From contig NZ_CP058235.1 of the NCBI RefSeq assembly GCF_013388295.1, positions 1,218,001-1,282,000 on the forward strand: 64,000 bases of DNA, read 5' to 3'. Positions 10,249-20,159 of this stretch are shown here, piece after piece. This stretch comes from Bartonella alsatica (GTDB lineage: Bacteria > Pseudomonadota > Alphaproteobacteria > Rhizobiales > Rhizobiaceae). Position numbers and translations under genes: made by a program. The notes beneath the pieces were generated by a model. That model saw only the letters and a program-made list of their open reading frames with translations, ran no database searches and was not told the origin of the DNA. How positions within the stretch are numbered: position 1 is the first letter of the stretch; the number at the start of each line of letters is the position of its first letter.

Positions 10249-10740
10249 TCAATCTATTTGCTTAAAAGTTTTTTGCATAATGATTGCATCTCCCCGGCTA
10301 TTTTTTGTTTGATAGTAGGCAAGGCGTTTAGAAATTTGTTGAAATTCGAAGCGGTTATAAAGATTCAAAGCAGAAAGATTTGTTTCTTCTACTTCTAAGA
10401 ATAATTTTATAGCGTGTTTGTGGTAGAGGTGGTGAAGTGTGTTATCGATAAGCAAAGTGCCAATTCCTTGTCGATGGAAATGAGGATGAACAGCAATTGT
10501 AATAATTTCTGCTTCATCAAGAATAAGACGGCAGAGGCAAAAGCCTAAAATTTGATCAGGTCGACCAATATGAGAGGCTTTATATCCGAAGATAGAGTGA
10601 TCTGTTAAGAAATTATCAAAAGTTTGTTTTTTCCAAGCAGGGACAAAACAATGCTGATGAATTTGATGAAGAGAAGCACTATCATCAACTTGTAGTGGAG
10701 TAATCTCAAAATGTTTTTTTTTCAATGAAAATTTAGACAT
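10249..10740 (-). CDS. rimI: Ribosomal-protein-alanine N-acetyltransferase RimI
   Basis: This 163-residue GNAT acetyltransferase has the acetyl-CoA loop in IAVHPHFHRQGIGTLLID and the closing FLEVEETNLSALNLYNRFEF motif. RimI acetylates the N-terminus of ribosomal protein S18. The start at ATG 10740 (MSKFSLKKKH) overlaps the end of tsaB by eight bases (ATGTCTAA), as is common for the tsaB-rimI pair; the frame upstream is shadow within tsaB. Because a microcin C-like locus lies 10 kb away, note that this is the housekeeping RimI, not an obvious MccE immunity enzyme. Confidence 0.93.
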   Translation of the reverse strand: MSKFSLKKKHFEITPLQVDDSASLHQIHQHCFVPAWKKQTFDNFLTDHSIFGYKASHIGRPDQILGFCLCRLILDEAEIITIAVHPHFHRQGIGTLLIDNTLHHLYHKHAIKLFLEVEETNLSALNLYNRFEFQQISKRLAYYQTKNSRGDAIIMQKTFKQID

Positions 10741-11425
10741 TATTTTTTCGTGGTAAAGCAAAGTCAGTTTGTTGTTTTGCGTCAGCATTACGTAAATAGA
10801 GTGGGCAGGGCGGATCTTTTGGTTGTTTGTTTGCCGCAAGAAGAGCATAACTTACAATATCAGCTGCTTCACAGGGGATTTTATCTAGGACAATTTTTTT
10901 GTTTCTCTTATTACTTTCTATGTGCAGTGCAATGAGATCAGCTGCGCGACCGATTAGTCTTGTTTGTTGCGGTAAATCTTCAATGATATTTTCAATTGTT
11001 TTTAATCCTGGTGCTCCCAAAGGTGTAAGATCTTTATTGAAATTTTGATGATAGAACATATCTCTTCCGGCTTCAATAACAACAGTAATTGCTGATGCAG
11101 TATTTTTATTGGTTGCTGTTTGTGCTGCTAACGCTTCAAGTGCATTTACTCCAACAGCTGGTATTTCGAGAGCTAATGCCAAAGCACGTGCTGTTGAAAC
11201 ACCCACACGTACACCAGTGAATGATCCAGGTCCAATATTGACAGCAATGCGATCAACTTGATTCAGGGTCATGTTAGCTTGGATCATTATTTGTGTGATG
11301 TCTCCAATAAGTTTTTCAGCGTGTCCTTTGTTCATGCGCTCACTGATGCGCGCAATGACAGATTTATGACGAATGAGTGCAACAGCACAATAAATTGAAG
11401 CAGTGTCTATGGCAAGGATAAGCAT
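10733..11425 (-). CDS. tsaB: tRNA threonylcarbamoyladenosine biosynthesis protein TsaB
   Basis: The 230-residue ASKHA-fold protein is the partner of TsaD in the t6A37 tRNA modification complex. It starts MLILAIDTASIYCAVALI and has the conserved INIGPGSFTGVRVGVSTARA motif at about residues 64-84. It overlaps rimI. Upstream is a 540-bp non-coding stretch that should contain the promoter for tsaB-rimI-miaB. Confidence 0.95.
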   Translation of the reverse strand: MLILAIDTASIYCAVALIRHKSVIARISERMNKGHAEKLIGDITQIMIQANMTLNQVDRIAVNIGPGSFTGVRVGVSTARALALALEIPAVGVNALEALAAQTATNKNTASAITVVIEAGRDMFYHQNFNKDLTPLGAPGLKTIENIIEDLPQQTRLIGRAADLIALHIESNKRNKKIVLDKIPCEAADIVSYALLAANKQPKDPPCPLYLRNADAKQQTDFALPRKNNV

Positions 11426-11966
11426 AAAAGCATTTTAGTTGAATAATATGATAAACAAAAGACCTGCTGTGTTTTTTAGTATTTTTATTTTGTGAGTCTA
11501 TTTGTAATTTAAGAATATTGCTAGTGCCAATAAGTAACAATACCTTTTCTATTAGGTACTGGCGTGATCTTCATTCGTATCTTGTTGCAAAATATCGTAA
11601 GTAGAAGCAATTTGAAAGGGAGAAATTTTGAATTCATATTTATTTGTTTCCAATGAGAGCATATTCTGTAAATTTTTAGTAAAAACTTAGTTTTGATGAG
11701 AGCAGATAAAATAAAAAAAGTGGTATTGTTTTTTATAAATTATGTAGTTTTGGATGATGCTGATTGCAAACAATTATATGCTGAAAAAAGCAGCTTGAGA
11801 GTTTACTACATTAATATCAAAAGTGCATTTGATTTTTTGTTTAAACTGATGAGAAGTTTTTGGAATTTTAGCCTAATTTGATAAAAGGGATACCTCGATA
11901 TTGGCAAGTCTTTGGGGTGATTATATATTACGTTGAAAAAAGCAAAAATGTTTGAGAACGCGTGTT
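11426..11966 (-). other. Non-coding stretch with a possible gene remnant
   Basis: No convincing gene. On the minus strand a short frame near 11553-11663 reads MLSLETNKYEFKISPFQI and ends after DTNEDHAST; it could be the tail of a decayed gene, but I do not recognise it. The rest is AT-rich with no clear terminator or RNA. Confidence 0.3.
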
Positions 11967-12995
11967 TCAAAGTGTTATATGGTTTAAATCATTTAATTGT
12001 ATCATGATAAAGCTACAAACACCAAGGACAAGGATGGAGCAGGTTGAAGCTAAAATAATACGCCATCCTGCTTTTTTTAATGAACGGATATCAGTGCTTA
12101 AACCTAACGCTGCCATTGAGATGACAGTGAAAAACTGAGCAATAAATTTGATAGGGGTAAGGGCTGTTTCAGGGATAAGATCACTTGAGCGAATAAGCAT
12201 CATAATAATAAAGCCAATAATAAACCATGGGACGAGAGTATGCCAACGCAAGCGTGTTTGTGTTGATCGGTTATAGATGAGTGACAAGGCAAAAATAATA
12301 GGACCTAACATTAAAACGCGCACCAATTTAACAACTGTTGCAATTTGAACACTTACAAAAGAGACAGATGCTGTTGCTGCTAAAACTTGTGGTACAGCAT
12401 AAACTACCATGCCAGCAAGCACACCATATTGGTTAAATGACAAATTCAGAAGTAGATGTAAAAAAGGCAGCAGTAAGATAATAAGAACCCCTAAAAAAGC
12501 GGTAAAAGCAATTGATGCAGCCACTTCTTCAGGTTTAGCTTTAATGACAGGTGCAACGGCGATGATAGCTGAATTGCCACAAATGGCATTTCCGCAAGTG
12601 ACAAGCATTGCTAAACGCGAAGAAAGCCCGAAAAGTTGGCTGATAGAAAAACTAATAAGAATAGTTATGAATATACAGAATACGATGTTAGCAAGCAAAC
12701 ACCAACCAACTGACAAGACTGCGTGTATGCTAATGCTTGCTCCTAAAAGAACAATAGCAAATTCAAGAAGTGTTTTCGCACAAAAATTTATACCTTTTTG
12801 AAAATATATTGGCAAAGTAAAACAACTACGAGTAATTATTCCTAAAAGAATTGCCAAAACAAGATTTTCAATCCATGCTTCTGTGAAAAGTTGTTTTTCT
12901 ACGACTTCTAAGCCATAACCTAAGGCTGATATGAGGAAACATATTAAAATACCTGGACCAAAGTCGTTTAAAAGTGAGAACTTTTTCTTAATCAT
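11967..12995 (-). CDS. YeiH-family (UPF0324) putative sulfate exporter, integral membrane protein
   Basis: The 342-residue polytopic protein has about ten hydrophobic helices. Family segments include NLVLAILLGIITRS near the N-terminus, TCGNAICGNSAIIAVAPVI at about residue 135 and FTVISMAALGLSTDIRSLKK near the C-terminus. UPF0324/YeiH proteins are annotated as putative sulfate exporters, but the substrate is unproven in most species. The gene stands alone, with 541 bp of non-coding DNA downstream towards tsaB. No regulator is adjacent. Confidence 0.88.
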   Translation of the reverse strand: MIKKKFSLLNDFGPGILICFLISALGYGLEVVEKQLFTEAWIENLVLAILLGIITRSCFTLPIYFQKGINFCAKTLLEFAIVLLGASISIHAVLSVGWCLLANIVFCIFITILISFSISQLFGLSSRLAMLVTCGNAICGNSAIIAVAPVIKAKPEEVAASIAFTAFLGVLIILLLPFLHLLLNLSFNQYGVLAGMVVYAVPQVLAATASVSFVSVQIATVVKLVRVLMLGPIIFALSLIYNRSTQTRLRWHTLVPWFIIGFIIMMLIRSSDLIPETALTPIKFIAQFFTVISMAALGLSTDIRSLKKAGWRIILASTCSILVLGVCSFIMIQLNDLNHITL

Positions 12996-13061
12996 TTTAA
13001 TATTTTTCCTATAAAAAATGATAGTAAATAATAAAGAGATAACAGGTAAAAGAAAAAAGTT

Positions 13062-13667
13062 TTAAATATTTGTTCTCGCCTGTAAAGCTGCTGCTAAAGT
13101 TCCATCATCAAGATAATCAAGTTCACCTCCTACAGGTACTCCATGAGCAAGCCGAGTAACTTTAACTGAAAAATTGGAAAGCTGATCGGTGATGTAGTGA
13201 GCTGTTGTTTGTCCCTCAATAGTAGCGTTGACAGCTAGAATAATCTCCGTGATTGGGTTTTGTACAACGCGTTGGATTAAGGAAGCGATGTTGAGTTCGT
13301 CGGGACCTATTCCATCTAAGGGAGAGAGTCGTCCACCCAGTACATGATAACGGGCTGCTAAAGTTCTTGCACGTTCAAGAGCCCAAAGATCAGCAATATC
13401 TTCAACAACAATAATTGTTGTATTATCACGGCGTGGATCTGTACAAATCAAACAAGGATCAATTGTATCTACATTTCCACAAACAGAACAAATGCAAACT
13501 TTGTTCACAGCAGTTTGTATTGCCGCTCCTAAAGGTTCCAGCAATGTTTCCTTTTTTTTGATAAGGTGAAGTGTAGCACGACGAGCAGAACGTGGACCAA
13601 GACCTGGTATACGTGCCAAAAGCTGAATAAGACGCTCGATTTCAGGTCCTGCAATATATTTAGACAT
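13062..13667 (-). CDS. recR: Recombination mediator protein RecR
   Basis: The 201-residue protein has the HhH region near the N-terminus ([18 protein letters not shown]), the four-cysteine zinc motif [20 protein letters not shown] at about residues 58-77 and a Toprim domain ([33 protein letters not shown]). RecR acts with RecF/RecO to load RecA on gapped DNA. It is the last gene of dnaX-ebfC-recR, a conserved order. Confidence 0.97.
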   Translation of the reverse strand: MSKYIAGPEIERLIQLLARIPGLGPRSARRATLHLIKKKETLLEPLGAAIQTAVNKVCICSVCGNVDTIDPCLICTDPRRDNTTIIVVEDIADLWALERARTLAARYHVLGGRLSPLDGIGPDELNIASLIQRVVQNPITEIILAVNATIEGQTTAHYITDQLSNFSVKVTRLAHGVPVGGELDYLDDGTLAAALQARTNI

Positions 13668-13703
13668 ATTCTTGTTTCATGGAGTTAAACAAAATGCGCT
13701 TCA

Positions 13704-14027
13704 TTAGAATGGAAGTTTGAAACCTGATGGGAGTGGTATCCCTGCTGTTATGCTTTTGGTTTTCTCTTCTATAGCTATTTCAATTTTTACTCTGGCTTCA
13801 TTATAGGCTGCCATAATCAGATCTTCAAGGATTTCTACTTCCTCAGGTGTGAGTAATGAAGGATCGATTTGAATTGCCGTTATAATATTTTTGCCGTTTA
13901 AGGTGATATTGACGAGACCACCCCCTGCAGTACCAATTACTTGAAGTTTTGCAAGTTCTTCTTGAACTTTTTGCATTTTTTCCTGCATTTCTTTAGCTTT
14001 TTTCATCATGCTCATCATATCACGCAT
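13704..14027 (-). CDS. Nucleoid-associated protein, YbaB/EbfC family
   Basis: This 107-residue DNA-binding protein has a charged N-terminal helix (MMSMMKKAKEMQEKMQKVQE) followed by the conserved GTAGGGLVNITLNGK and SLLTPEEVEILEDLIMAAYN. YbaB/EbfC proteins form dimers that bind DNA non-specifically. It lies between dnaX (14 bp gap) and recR (36 bp gap), so the three genes are probably cotranscribed. Confidence 0.95.
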   Translation of the reverse strand: MRDMMSMMKKAKEMQEKMQKVQEELAKLQVIGTAGGGLVNITLNGKNIITAIQIDPSLLTPEEVEILEDLIMAAYNEARVKIEIAIEEKTKSITAGIPLPSGFKLPF

Positions 14028-14041
14028 AGAAATAGGTATCC

Positions 14042-15964
14042 TTATTCGTCATTAGTCTCACTTTTATTTTTAAAATTATTGGGTATTAAATCAAGATCGT
14101 TTTCTTGTTTATTCAGACGAATATCAACAATTTTTGCTTCTGGAAAATGGTTAAGTATTTTAGCGATATCAGGATCTGCTTCTGCATTGGAAAAAAGTGT
14201 CTTTTGAACAGCTATATTTTCTTCCTGTAAGGTTGGTCCTCCCCCTTCATTGACAAAAGTGATAGTCCAACGTTTTTTAGTCCATTGAAAAAGCATTTTT
14301 TCTATATCACGAGCAAGTGAATGTGGAGCATCGTCAGAAAGTCTCAAGGTGATATGTCCTGGTTGAAAAGAAATAGGATGGACAAATTCTTTAACAAGGA
14401 GTTTGAAGGGAATCTCATTGTACTGTTCGGCTAATTTAACAATATCATGTAAGGAATTAATAATAATGGTTTGCGATTCAGTAATTTTTGCTGGTGTTTT
14501 CGTGGAGAAATGTGACAAATCTACAACATTTTCAGAGAGCTCAACAGATTGAACAGTTTCAAGAGTTTCCGTTATCTCAGGAGTGTTAGTGCTTTTAGAA
14601 GTTTGAATTTTGACTGAATCTTTTGATTGTAACGAGAAACCAAATTGTTTTCCCAAGGGTGTTTTTAGATCTGTTTGGTTAGGTGTTGTGTTTGAAACGC
14701 TTGGGGAAGAATGGGCAGATAAAGCTGTTTCTGTTGCTGTATTATTCGTATTTATGGATTCTTGATGAGAAGAATTTGAGACGATTGTAAGAGGTATCTT
14801 TTCTTGTGAAAGCTTTTTTAAAGCTTCATCAAGAGTTGGTAGATCAGCAGTGTGAGCAAGACGAATGAGTAGCATTTCGGCAGCTTGAAGCGGACACGCT
14901 GTCTGACTTACTTCTTGTAAGCCTTTGAGTAACATTTGCCAGTTTCGGGATAAAACAGGAACGGAAAGTTTTTGTGAAAAATCTAAACTTCTTAAACGTT
15001 CATCTTCAGTAAGCGAGAGATCTTCAACTATCTCTGGAGTAAAACGTAGACGTGTAACCAGGTGATTGAAATTGGCTAATTCTGTCAATATAGTGAGAGG
15101 ATCAGCTCCTGCATCATATTGACTGCGTAATTCATGCAAGGCATTTACAACATTGCCCTTCATGATAAATTCAAAGAGATCAATAATACGCGCTTGATCA
15201 GCTAATCCGAGCATTGCACGCACTGCAATGGCACTGACGTTTCCATTACTATGAGCAATTGCTTGATCAAAAATGGATAGCGCATCACGTACGGAGCCTT
15301 CCGCAGCTCGCGCAATCATAGAGAGCGCTTTGTCTTCTACTTCTACCTTTTCATATTTTGCAATTTGACTCAAATGTGTGTTCAAAACTTTCGATTCAAT
15401 ACGTCGTAAATCAAAACGCTGACAACGTGAAAGAATTGTAATAGGAACTTTGCGAATTTCTGTCGTTGCAAAAATAAATTTTACATGTGCTGGTGGTTCT
15501 TCAAGCGTTTTCAATAGGCCGTTAAATGCTTGTGTCGAGAGCATATGCACTTCATCAATAATATAAACCTTGTAACGTGCCGAAACAGGACGATAACGTA
15601 TTTGTTCAATAATTTCACGAATATCATCAATACCTGTATGTGAAGCCGCATCCATTTCTATAACATCTATATGGCGCCCTTCAATGATTTGTGTGCAATG
15701 TTCACCTAGTGTGTTCAATACGGTTGTTGGTTGGTCAATATCCTTTGTTTTGTAGTTGAGTGCACGGGCTAAAATACGCGCTGTTGTGGTTTTACCCACT
15801 CCACGAATCCCTGTTAACATCCACGCTTGTGCAATGCGGCCTGTTTCAAAGGCATTTGTAAGGGTACGTACCATGGCTTCTTGACCAATGAGGTCAGAAA
15901 AATTTTGAGGCCGATATTTACGCGCAAGAACACGATAAGTCGTTTCTAGCGGCATATTTTCCAT
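14042..15964 (-). CDS. dnaX: DNA polymerase III subunit gamma/tau DnaX
   Basis: The 640-residue clamp-loader ATPase shows Walker A LTGIRGVGKTTTARILARA at about residues 45-63, the Walker B segment YIIDEVHMLSTQAFNGLLKT and sensor FIFATTE. The zinc-binding cysteines found in many DnaX proteins are mostly absent (one Cys remains in LGEHCTQII), which is usual in alphaproteobacteria. A Ser/Thr-rich linker at about 390-500 precedes the tau C-terminal domain. I chose ATG 15964, which has GGAG seven bases upstream, over a TTG four codons earlier. Confidence 0.96.
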   Translation of the reverse strand: MENMPLETTYRVLARKYRPQNFSDLIGQEAMVRTLTNAFETGRIAQAWMLTGIRGVGKTTTARILARALNYKTKDIDQPTTVLNTLGEHCTQIIEGRHIDVIEMDAASHTGIDDIREIIEQIRYRPVSARYKVYIIDEVHMLSTQAFNGLLKTLEEPPAHVKFIFATTEIRKVPITILSRCQRFDLRRIESKVLNTHLSQIAKYEKVEVEDKALSMIARAAEGSVRDALSIFDQAIAHSNGNVSAIAVRAMLGLADQARIIDLFEFIMKGNVVNALHELRSQYDAGADPLTILTELANFNHLVTRLRFTPEIVEDLSLTEDERLRSLDFSQKLSVPVLSRNWQMLLKGLQEVSQTACPLQAAEMLLIRLAHTADLPTLDEALKKLSQEKIPLTIVSNSSHQESINTNNTATETALSAHSSPSVSNTTPNQTDLKTPLGKQFGFSLQSKDSVKIQTSKSTNTPEITETLETVQSVELSENVVDLSHFSTKTPAKITESQTIIINSLHDIVKLAEQYNEIPFKLLVKEFVHPISFQPGHITLRLSDDAPHSLARDIEKMLFQWTKKRWTITFVNEGGGPTLQEENIAVQKTLFSNAEADPDIAKILNHFPEAKIVDIRLNKQENDLDLIPNNFKNKSETNDE

Positions 15965-16202
15965 CAATGACTCCAATTTTGAAGCTCTTTATACGTATAA
16001 TTTGGTAACACAAAACCACAGGTTAATTCTGTAGTCTAATATAAAAGGGTTTTTTCTCAATTAATTTATTCTTTGAAAGAATAAGAAAATTTGCTTAAAA
16101 ACAGCCGAAAAAACCTTTATTCGCTATCTTCACAATACTGCTTTGAAAATTGAAGATAATTTCGCTACAAAACAACAAAAATGTGATTTATACAATAACA
16201 TA

Positions 16203-16299
16203 GGAGGCTGGCACAATGACCCGTACCAAAACTCGTTAGGGCTGCTTCTTTCCAGATCTGACCCGGTTGGCGAGCAGTTCGTCCATCACCAACCTCCCA
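16203..16299 (-). ncRNA. ffs: Signal recognition particle 4.5S RNA (bacterial small SRP RNA)
   Basis: The minus strand forms a single long hairpin of about 97 nt, with GGGAGGTTGG at the 5' end pairing with CCAGCCTCC at the 3' end. The apical domain carries the Ffh-binding signature GGTCAG and GGAAAGAAGCAGCC. The location just upstream of dnaX is usual for alphaproteobacteria. The exact ends are inferred from the terminal stem. Confidence 0.95.
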
Positions 16300-17860
16300 A
16301 TCTCATATTGTCGATTTAAAATGAAAAATCAAGCTAAGAAACGAGAAATATAGCACGAACAATGAAGAATTCTTCCTTTGAGTTTAGATTTTGTATTATG
16401 GACGACAAAGAGTATGGTGATTTATCAATTTTCATTGGAGTAGCTTACCATATTGAGTTACTATGAACAAAGTGTTTATTGATATTAAGAAGAAGTTTAT
16501 TAGCTAAGCTTTATTTAGCGGGAAGGGTATTTATTTGAAATTGCTTAACGAATTATAAAAAATTTGCAGAAGCAAAAAAGAGGAGATAAAGCAATACAAG
16601 TTATACGATGAGTTAAAGTAAGGGGAATAAATAGTAAGAGGAATAAATATTATTGCTAAATAGTGTTATGTAATCGGTGCTATATTACTTTAAAGAATTG
16701 ATGTATTCTTGACTAGTTTGAGAAAATAAATTTAGTTTATTCTCTATTTATTCCTAACAGTTTAATTGCTAAATAAGCACAAACCCTAAACTGCTCCTCA
16801 AAATCGAGGATAATAATTTATCCTACGCGGTTTCCAAAAAAAGACCTATTGCAGCTTCTACATAAATACGCAAGTTTAGATACTCTTGGAGTATTATCAA
16901 TGATATTCTCCTGTATTGCAATTTTTTCCCATAATTTTTTTAGTAATATTTTTAAAAATATAATTACCTGACGAAGGAAATCTTATATGGAGAGATTTTA
17001 TACCTTTGAGCGTAAAGATTTTATGTTCTTTATCATGCGTTATTTTTTTCATCATCAGTAACATTTTAGTTTGTCTAAGTCAGAAGGGGAAGAATAAGAT
17101 AAAGAAAAGGATGCTTTTGGGGGCTTAAATGCCTTGCAAAAGTATTCAATGTCTCGATGTATTGTACCGGCTACACCAATTATAATGCTTTTACTTGGCG
17201 CAAAATTCCATTTTTTTTCATCAAGTTCAACAAATGCAACAGTGGAAAACGAGAATATCGGCAGCTAATAACTCTTGAGTGAAGGTTTTCTTCCTTATTT
17301 TTCCCTCTTTATCCTAAAATACATTTGATCATAAATCAGTTTTCATTAATATGGAAGGCCAAGTTTAATTGCAAAAAGCAGAGTTAAACTGCACTTTTTA
17401 GCTTTATAAAAATTATTTTGGGTGTTGCTTAAATTTAAGAAAAGCATTATTGTTTGATACATTCTGATAGCAATTAAAATTGTTGTATATCCTTCTTTAG
17501 GAGATTGACAGTTCATCCTTTTAAAATAAATGCCATACACGGTTGTATGTTTTCTCAAAGAATTCTTTCTTGCATGAGGGAAATGGGATGGCCAAAGACA
17601 ATTTTACTTCGGTGCTTGTGTTTTTTTGTCCATATTAAATTTAAGTCCTTTATTATATCGTTTGTGGAAAAATATTATTCGAACAATTGAAAATATCCCA
17701 TTAAATAAATAATCTTTCTCATTTGCCTCTTTAGTGTTCATTATGAAACTTATTGAGCAAAAAAAGAATACCTTTCCAGAGCCAATTTTTCATGAAATTT
17801 TTAGTATATTCTTTATATATCTATAAAAATCTATCAAAAATGATATAATTTAATTGTCTT
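16300..17860. other. Gene-poor stretch with possible decayed reading frame
   Basis: About 1.5 kb without an intact gene. On the minus strand 17056-17253 is open for 66 codons, with protein-like composition (TVAFVELDEKKWNFAPSKS, IIIGVAGTIHRDIEYF), but has no start codon and is preceded by a stop. I take it as a gene remnant of unknown family. A weak two-sided hairpin near 17371-17400 could be an old terminator. Nothing else is supported. Confidence 0.35.
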
Positions 17861-18721
17861 TCATACAAGTGTTCGATTATTTTTAGCAGGATAAATGCCT
17901 ATAATGCGCAACTCGGCAGAAAAAAATGACAGCTCTTCTAGGGCGAGACGCATCATAGGATCTTCAGGATGTCCTTCAATATCAACAAAAAATTGTGTTG
18001 CATTAAAATTTCCACCAATTTGATAGCTTTCTAATTTTGTCATATTGATACCATTTGTAGCAAATCCTCCCATAGCTTTATAAAGGGCAGCTGGGACATT
18101 GCGGACTCGAAAAAGAAGGCTAGTAATAATTTTTTCGCCATTTTGGGGTTTGGGCACATGCCGTTGAGAGCGTGAAAGGATCACAAAACGAGTAATATTA
18201 TGAGGACTATCTTCAACATTTTTTTCAAGAATATCAAGTCCATAGAGTTCTGCTGCAATCAAAGGTGCTAAGGCAGCTTGTGAACGCTTTCCATTTTTTT
18301 TAATAAATTTTGCGGCTCCAGCTGTATCAGCAGAAGAGACAGGTTTCCAGCCATTGTTCTGTATGATTTTACGGCATTGTGCTAGGGCATGCGTATGGCT
18401 ATGAACGGTTTTAATTTCGTCATGTGTAACACCGGGTAAAACCATTAATTGAAAGTGTATAGGTAAAAAATATTCATCAATAATATAAAGAGATGATTGC
18501 GGTAGAAAATAATGAATATCCGCAACACGGCCAGCAATAGTATTTTCAATAGGAATCATAGCAAGATCAGCTTGCCCACTTTCTACTAAGTTAAGGGCTT
18601 CTTCAAAAGTTGCAGAAGGAACAGCCTCCATGTCGGGAAACATATTGGAGCAAGCAATATGAGAATTGGCACCGTATTCTCCTTGGAAAGAGATTTTATT
18701 AGTTTCTTTAGGTGTTTTCAT
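17861..18721 (-). CDS. pheA: Prephenate dehydratase PheA
   Basis: The 286-residue enzyme converts prephenate to phenylpyruvate in phenylalanine synthesis. The dehydratase domain begins [16 protein letters not shown] and contains the catalytic-region motif [12 protein letters not shown] and [13 protein letters not shown] regulatory ACT domain follows ([28 protein letters not shown]). There is no chorismate mutase domain, as expected for the monofunctional alphaproteobacterial type. Its ATG overlaps the kdsB stop by four bases. Confidence 0.95.
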   Translation of the reverse strand: MKTPKETNKISFQGEYGANSHIACSNMFPDMEAVPSATFEEALNLVESGQADLAMIPIENTIAGRVADIHYFLPQSSLYIIDEYFLPIHFQLMVLPGVTHDEIKTVHSHTHALAQCRKIIQNNGWKPVSSADTAGAAKFIKKNGKRSQAALAPLIAAELYGLDILEKNVEDSPHNITRFVILSRSQRHVPKPQNGEKIITSLLFRVRNVPAALYKAMGGFATNGINMTKLESYQIGGNFNATQFFVDIEGHPEDPMMRLALEELSFFSAELRIIGIYPAKNNRTLV

Positions 18722-19449
18722 GCTAAAATCTTACGTACTTTCTCAAGATCACGTTGTGTATCTACTCCTAAGGGAATTGTATCGATTATTTCTACATCAA
18801 TACGCATATTATGCTCTAATGCGCGTAATTGTTCAAGTTTTTCACGTTGCTCGAGTGGTGAAGGGTTGAATGCTACAAATTGCTCAAGCGCTTTGCGTCG
18901 ATAGGCATATATCCCAATATGATGATAAAGGGGACCATCTCCATAAGGTGCTGTTGCGCGGGTAAAATAAAGAGCGCGAAGGCGATTTTGAGAAAGCGGT
19001 GTACCAATAATTTTGACAATATTCGGATCTATCTTTTCGCTTTCTTCAATGATTTTAGCACCTAAGGTCGCAATATCAGTGAAGCTATTTTCCAAAGGGC
19101 GTAAAGCATTAATAATTTCACGAGGCGTTATTGTTGGCAGATCACCTTGTACATTCAAAATAACATTGTAGTGTTGCTTAGGATCAATATGCGTTAAAGC
19201 TTCATAAATGCGATCGGAGCCGGATTTATGGTCACTACATGTTATGATACATTCATGTCCGTAAGCTGTAACGGCTTTAGCGATATCATTGTGATCTGTT
19301 GCAACGATAGTACGTCCTATTGCAGCTTTTTTTGCTTGTTCAGCAACATGAACAATCATCGGTTTTCCAGCGATCTCAGCGAGAGCTTTTTGAGGTAAAC
19401 GGGTTGAGCTCATACGAGCGGGAATAAGAATAATTGGTTCAAGAGTCAT
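18718..19449 (-). CDS. kdsB: 3-deoxy-manno-octulosonate cytidylyltransferase KdsB
   Basis: The 243-residue enzyme makes CMP-Kdo for lipid A-core assembly, feeding WaaA encoded at 57-59 kb. The nucleotide-binding N-terminus reads [20 protein letters not shown] with [12 protein letters not shown], and [15 protein letters not shown] and [16 protein letters not shown] are family motifs. It overlaps pheA by four bases (ATGA), forming a kdsB-pheA pair that is conserved in rhizobia. Confidence 0.96.
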   Translation of the reverse strand: MTLEPIILIPARMSSTRLPQKALAEIAGKPMIVHVAEQAKKAAIGRTIVATDHNDIAKAVTAYGHECIITCSDHKSGSDRIYEALTHIDPKQHYNVILNVQGDLPTITPREIINALRPLENSFTDIATLGAKIIEESEKIDPNIVKIIGTPLSQNRLRALYFTRATAPYGDGPLYHHIGIYAYRRKALEQFVAFNPSPLEQREKLEQLRALEHNMRIDVEIIDTIPLGVDTQRDLEKVRKILA

Positions 19450-19466
19450 TGCAAAGTTCCAAATGC

Positions 19467-19508
19467 CGTGTGTAATGCATTTATAATCGTGTGTAATGCA
19501 TTTATAAT
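19467..19508. repeat. Perfect tandem repeat, 2 x 21 bp
   Basis: Two adjacent identical 21-bp units, each reading CGTGTGTAATGCATTTATAA plus a final T, lie between the divergent kdsB and cycM genes. Each unit contains ATGCAT and an AT-rich segment resembling a -10 box. The copy may duplicate a promoter element of kdsB. Confidence 0.8.
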
Positions 19509-19574
19509 ATTGTATGTTATAAGGAAAAAGCTTAAACTAAAAGTGGTAATGAAAAGCTAAATGTTTAAGTTTTT

Positions 19575-20159
19575 ATGAATCGCTCTAAAATATATTTTGT
19601 TTTTGCTTGTCTATTTGTGCTGATTATTTCGGTGGGAATTTTCACACTCAGCGATATAGTCTATGATAATTCTTCATCGGATCAATATTCTCATACAGTT
19701 ATAAATCATGATGCATCGAAAGAAAAGAAACAGACATTTGACCATTCTTTATCATTGAATGTTCGTCTTAAACAAGGCAATCTTGAAAATGGGCGTAAGA
19801 TTTTTCGCCAATGTGCTATATGCCATACTTCTGGACAAAATGAATCTGGTCGTGTTGGTCCGACACTTTGGGAAATAGTTAACCGTTCTTTGGCGGCTGT
19901 TCCAGGTTTTTCTTATTCACGGACGTTGCGTGCAAATTCTGACCAGAAATGGGACTTTGTGAATTTGGATCGTTATCTGCAATCACCGCGTGAAACTTTT
20001 CCAGGAACAATTATGTCTTTTCGTGGAATTAAAAATGACCAAGATCGTGCTGATCTTTTACTTTATTTACGCAATTTATCGGATCATCCTGTTCCGTTAC
20101 CAATGGATAATAAAGAAGGTGAACCAAGTCGGACAAAAGATAAACTATTCCAGAAATAA
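19575..20159 (+). CDS. Membrane-anchored class I cytochrome c (CycM/c552 type)
   Basis: The 194-residue protein has an uncleaved-looking N-terminal membrane helix (YFVFACLFVLIISVGIF) and a periplasmic cytochrome c domain. The haem-binding CAICH lies at residues 80-84, and the likely axial Met is M147 in FPGTIMSFRG. It resembles the CycM type that carries electrons from the bc1 complex to the oxidase. It is divergent from kdsB, a neighbourhood seen in other rhizobia. Confidence 0.9.
   Translation: MNRSKIYFVFACLFVLIISVGIFTLSDIVYDNSSSDQYSHTVINHDASKEKKQTFDHSLSLNVRLKQGNLENGRKIFRQCAICHTSGQNESGRVGPTLWEIVNRSLAAVPGFSYSRTLRANSDQKWDFVNLDRYLQSPRETFPGTIMSFRGIKNDQDRADLLLYLRNLSDHPVPLPMDNKEGEPSRTKDKLFQK

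Noticed and set aside
10249-10740. RimI considered as an MccE-like microcin immunity acetyltransferase
   Set aside because: Its overlap with tsaB and its sequence fit the housekeeping S18 acetyltransferase; it is 10 kb from the microcin-like locus and on the other strand.
16820-16900. Minus-strand stretch resembling an MnmE fragment (NLRIYVEAAIGLF)
   Set aside because: The resemblance covers about a dozen residues only, with stops on both sides.
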